Positions 62,523 to 64,000 of a DNA stretch of 64,000 nt are shown piece by piece. Position 1 is the stretch's first letter. Each line of letters starts with the position of its first letter. The position numbers were made by a program, and so were the translations under genes. The stretch comes from Burkholderia sp. GAS332 (GTDB lineage Bacteria > Pseudomonadota > Gammaproteobacteria > Burkholderiales > Burkholderiaceae). The notes beneath the pieces are model-generated. The model worked only from the letters and a program-made list of their open reading frames with translations. It did no database searches and was not told where the DNA came from. Location of the stretch: NCBI GenBank assembly GCA_900142905.1, contig FSRV01000002.1:682001-746000 (forward strand), written 5' to 3'.

Positions 62523-62553
62523 CAGGGCGCGCGTACGAGAAGCGCGCGCCCTG
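62523..62553. terminator. Hairpin between convergent MFS and IclR genes
   Basis: Perfect 11-bp inverted repeat (CAGGGCGCGCG / CGCGCGCCCTG) with a 9-nt loop. No T-run follows on either strand, so termination may be weak or Rho-assisted. Confidence 0.6.
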
Positions 62554-62575
62554 GCTACAACACCGTTGCGTGCAC

Positions 62576-63400
62576 TTAACCGCGCAGCGCTACCATCTCC
62601 GAGACCGTCTGGGCGGCCTGCTGCAACGGCTCCAGAAACGCCTTCACCATCTGCTTGGCCGAATTGCGCTGAGCGTTGCCGCTGATATTCATCGCCGCGA
62701 TCACGCGCCCCTGGCGGTTGCGAATCGGCGCGGACAGCGAAATCAGACCGCCTTCCAGTTCCTGATCGACGATCGCCCATCCCTGGCGGCGCACCTGCGC
62801 GATTAGCTTTTTCAGCTCTTCCTTGTCGGTCACCGTGCGCGGCGTGTGCGCGTAGAGCGGCGCCGAACTCAGGGTTGCGTCGAGCGCGTCGTCGTCCAGC
62901 GCGGCCAGCAGGACACGGCCCATCGACGTGCAATACGCCGGCAAGCGGCTGCCGATCGACAGGTTGATGGTCATGATCTTGTGAGTCGGCACGCGCAGCA
63001 CGTAGACGATTTCGGTGCGGTCAAGCACCGCCGCCGAGCAACTCTCGTGAACCTGCGCCGACAGACTTTCCATCACCGGTTCGGCGAGATTCCAGAACGG
63101 CATCGAGGTCAGATACGCGAAACCAAGGTCGAGAATCTTCGGCGTGAGGCGGAACAGGCGGCCTTCGGCCTCCACGTAGCCGAGCGTCTGCAACGTCAGC
63201 AGAATGCGGCGTGCACCAGCGCGTGTCAGGCCGGTGGCCGCGGCGACGTCGGTCAGCGTCTGTTCGGGGCGGCTGGCATTGAACGCGCGGATCACCGAGA
63301 GGCCTCGCGCGAACGACTGCACATACGAGTCGCCCGGTTTATCCGAGGCCGGTTCGGCGTTGTCAGGAACGGCAGAAGACGGCGGCAGGACTTTGCTCAT
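62576..63400 (-). CDS. IclR-family regulator (PcaR/PobR-like)
   Basis: 274 residues from the ATG at 63400. Winged HTH (QSFARGLSVIRAFNASRPEQTLTDVAAATGLTRAGARRILLTLQTLGYV) and the IclR effector domain (LPAYCTSMGRVLLAAL, DQELEGGLISLSAPIRN) are typical of the PcaR/PobR/PcaU subgroup controlling beta-ketoadipate or other aromatic pathways. No target operon of that kind is in the window; the gene stands between the MFS gene (convergent) and the dehydratase (divergent). Confidence 0.88.
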   Translation of the reverse strand: MSKVLPPSSAVPDNAEPASDKPGDSYVQSFARGLSVIRAFNASRPEQTLTDVAAATGLTRAGARRILLTLQTLGYVEAEGRLFRLTPKILDLGFAYLTSMPFWNLAEPVMESLSAQVHESCSAAVLDRTEIVYVLRVPTHKIMTINLSIGSRLPAYCTSMGRVLLAALDDDALDATLSSAPLYAHTPRTVTDKEELKKLIAQVRRQGWAIVDQELEGGLISLSAPIRNRQGRVIAAMNISGNAQRNSAKQMVKAFLEPLQQAAQTVSEMVALRG

Positions 63401-63677
63401 GGACCTTGAAAGATGCGTTCGAAGAAGGGCGCACGGCACTCGCGCGGTTCAGCCGGCGCGATGCGGTGCAAAGGCGTGACGATAGCTTAAGCCTTCTGTT
63501 TCGCCAAATTTGCACGCTTTTGCTCATGAATTCCGTACGAACGGAATTCGCTCTGAGGTGGCGGGCTAAGCCGTTGATTTGAACGGCTTGGGCTCGCCGG
63601 GTGCGCGAGATGCCTGCCCGTCGTCCGCATGGGCCAAGCAGCGCACATCAGTGGAATCCCTTAGCGACGCCACCCGA

Positions 63678-63753
63678 ATGGTAGCGTTACCATGCGAATC
63701 ATTCAGAAGCTTCGACGGGTTCAAATCGCGAAGCGTAATGGTATCGCTACCAT
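63678..63753 (+). promoter_or_regulatory. Two LacI/GalR-type operators upstream of the dehydratase gene
   Basis: ATGGTA-GCGT-TACCAT (63678-63693) and ATGGTA-TCGC-TACCAT (63738-63753) are both 16-bp palindromes with the central CG typical of LacI/GalR sites. Their centres are exactly 60 bp apart, and the second touches the start codon region. No LacI gene is in the window. Confidence 0.8.
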
Positions 63754-63757
63754 GGAG

Positions 63758-64000
63758 ATGTCCGTGTCATCGACCCGCAAAACACCTGAGCAGCTTCGCA
63801 GCTACCGCTGGTACGGCGTGAACGATCTGCGCTCGTTCGGCCACCGTTCGCGCACCGCGCAAATGGGTTACCACCCGTCGGATTACATGGGCAAGCCGGT
63901 GATCGCCGTCGTCAACACGTGGAGCGAGATCAACTCGTGCCACACGCACTTCAAACAGCGCGTCGAAGAAGTGAAGCGCGGCATCTGGCAGGCCGGTGGC
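63758..64000 (+). CDS. IlvD/Edd-family sugar-acid dehydratase, N-terminal part
   Basis: Open to the window end; 81 residues visible. [24 protein letters not shown] and [22 protein letters not shown] contain the first Fe-S cysteine of the IlvD/Edd family; the opening resembles sugar-acid (arabinonate/xylonate/galactonate-type) dehydratases more than biosynthetic IlvD. The start could be ATG 63752, ATG 63758 or GTG 63764; only the last has GGAG at a normal distance. LacI-type operators upstream support a sugar-acid catabolic role. Confidence 0.85.
   Translation, partial: MSVSSTRKTPEQLRSYRWYGVNDLRSFGHRSRTAQMGYHPSDYMGKPVIAVVNTWSEINSCHTHFKQRVEEVKRGIWQAGG

Noticed and set aside
1..64000. tRNA genes, rRNA, insertion sequences, prophage, toxin-antitoxin or CRISPR loci
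   Set aside because: Looked for on both strands by motif and found none that could be supported; gene content is metabolic and regulatory throughout.

Overview
The window is high-GC chromosomal DNA whose gene content, codon use and operon layouts fit Burkholderiaceae, most likely a soil or plant-associated Paraburkholderia. This is inferred from the OmpC-like porin, numerous LysR regulators, paired catabolic operons and a complete C-P lyase cluster. I see no rRNA, tRNA, CRISPR array, prophage or insertion sequence. Both ends cut genes: a glycogen phosphorylase on the left and an IlvD/Edd dehydratase on the right.

Layout. 1-7090: end of glgP, a lipoprotein, two small proteins, a TetR repressor divergent from an isochorismatase-fold protein, a FUSC-type membrane protein and a DUF1275 membrane protein. 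7248-20831: a region that looks devoted to C5 branched dicarboxylates. It holds a RipABC-like itaconate operon (CoA-transferase, hydratase, citramalyl-CoA lyase, LysR) ending in an internally deleted poxB relic, a dual GGDEF-EAL protein, and a second operon (LeuCD-like hydro-lyase, class III CoA-transferase, HMG-CoA-lyase-like enzyme, MFS carrier, paralogous LysR). I predict that the second operon handles the stereochemically complementary citraconate/(R)-citramalate branch. 21405-25515: an exported protein, a DGPF/ECF42 sigma pair and an ABC-F ATPase.

25685-35147: a HisJQMP-type amino-acid transporter operon ending in an AstE/aspartoacylase-like deacylase, a porin, an orphan MetQ-like binding protein, and a second copy of just the deacylase and the binding protein. 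35810-38763: a PotD-like periplasmic binding protein translationally coupled to a membrane diguanylate cyclase, reminiscent of Vibrio NspS-MbaA. 38861-46693: a hexonate cluster (UxuB, ManD, two MFS carriers, an IdnD-like dehydrogenase, a GntR/FCD regulator), predicted for L-gulonate/L-idonate/D-mannonate catabolism to 2-keto-3-deoxygluconate.

46694-50623: two small exported proteins, a lytic transglycosylase, a flippase-like membrane protein, a glycosyltransferase and a small unknown. 50632-58823: C-P lyase genes phnGHIJKLM, divergent from phnF-DUF1045-phnN across a perfect palindromic operator; no phnCDE transporter is present. 58830-62490: LysR, an M20 amidohydrolase and an MHS-family transporter. 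62576-64000: an IclR regulator and an IlvD/Edd dehydratase behind two LacI-type operators spaced exactly 60 bp apart.
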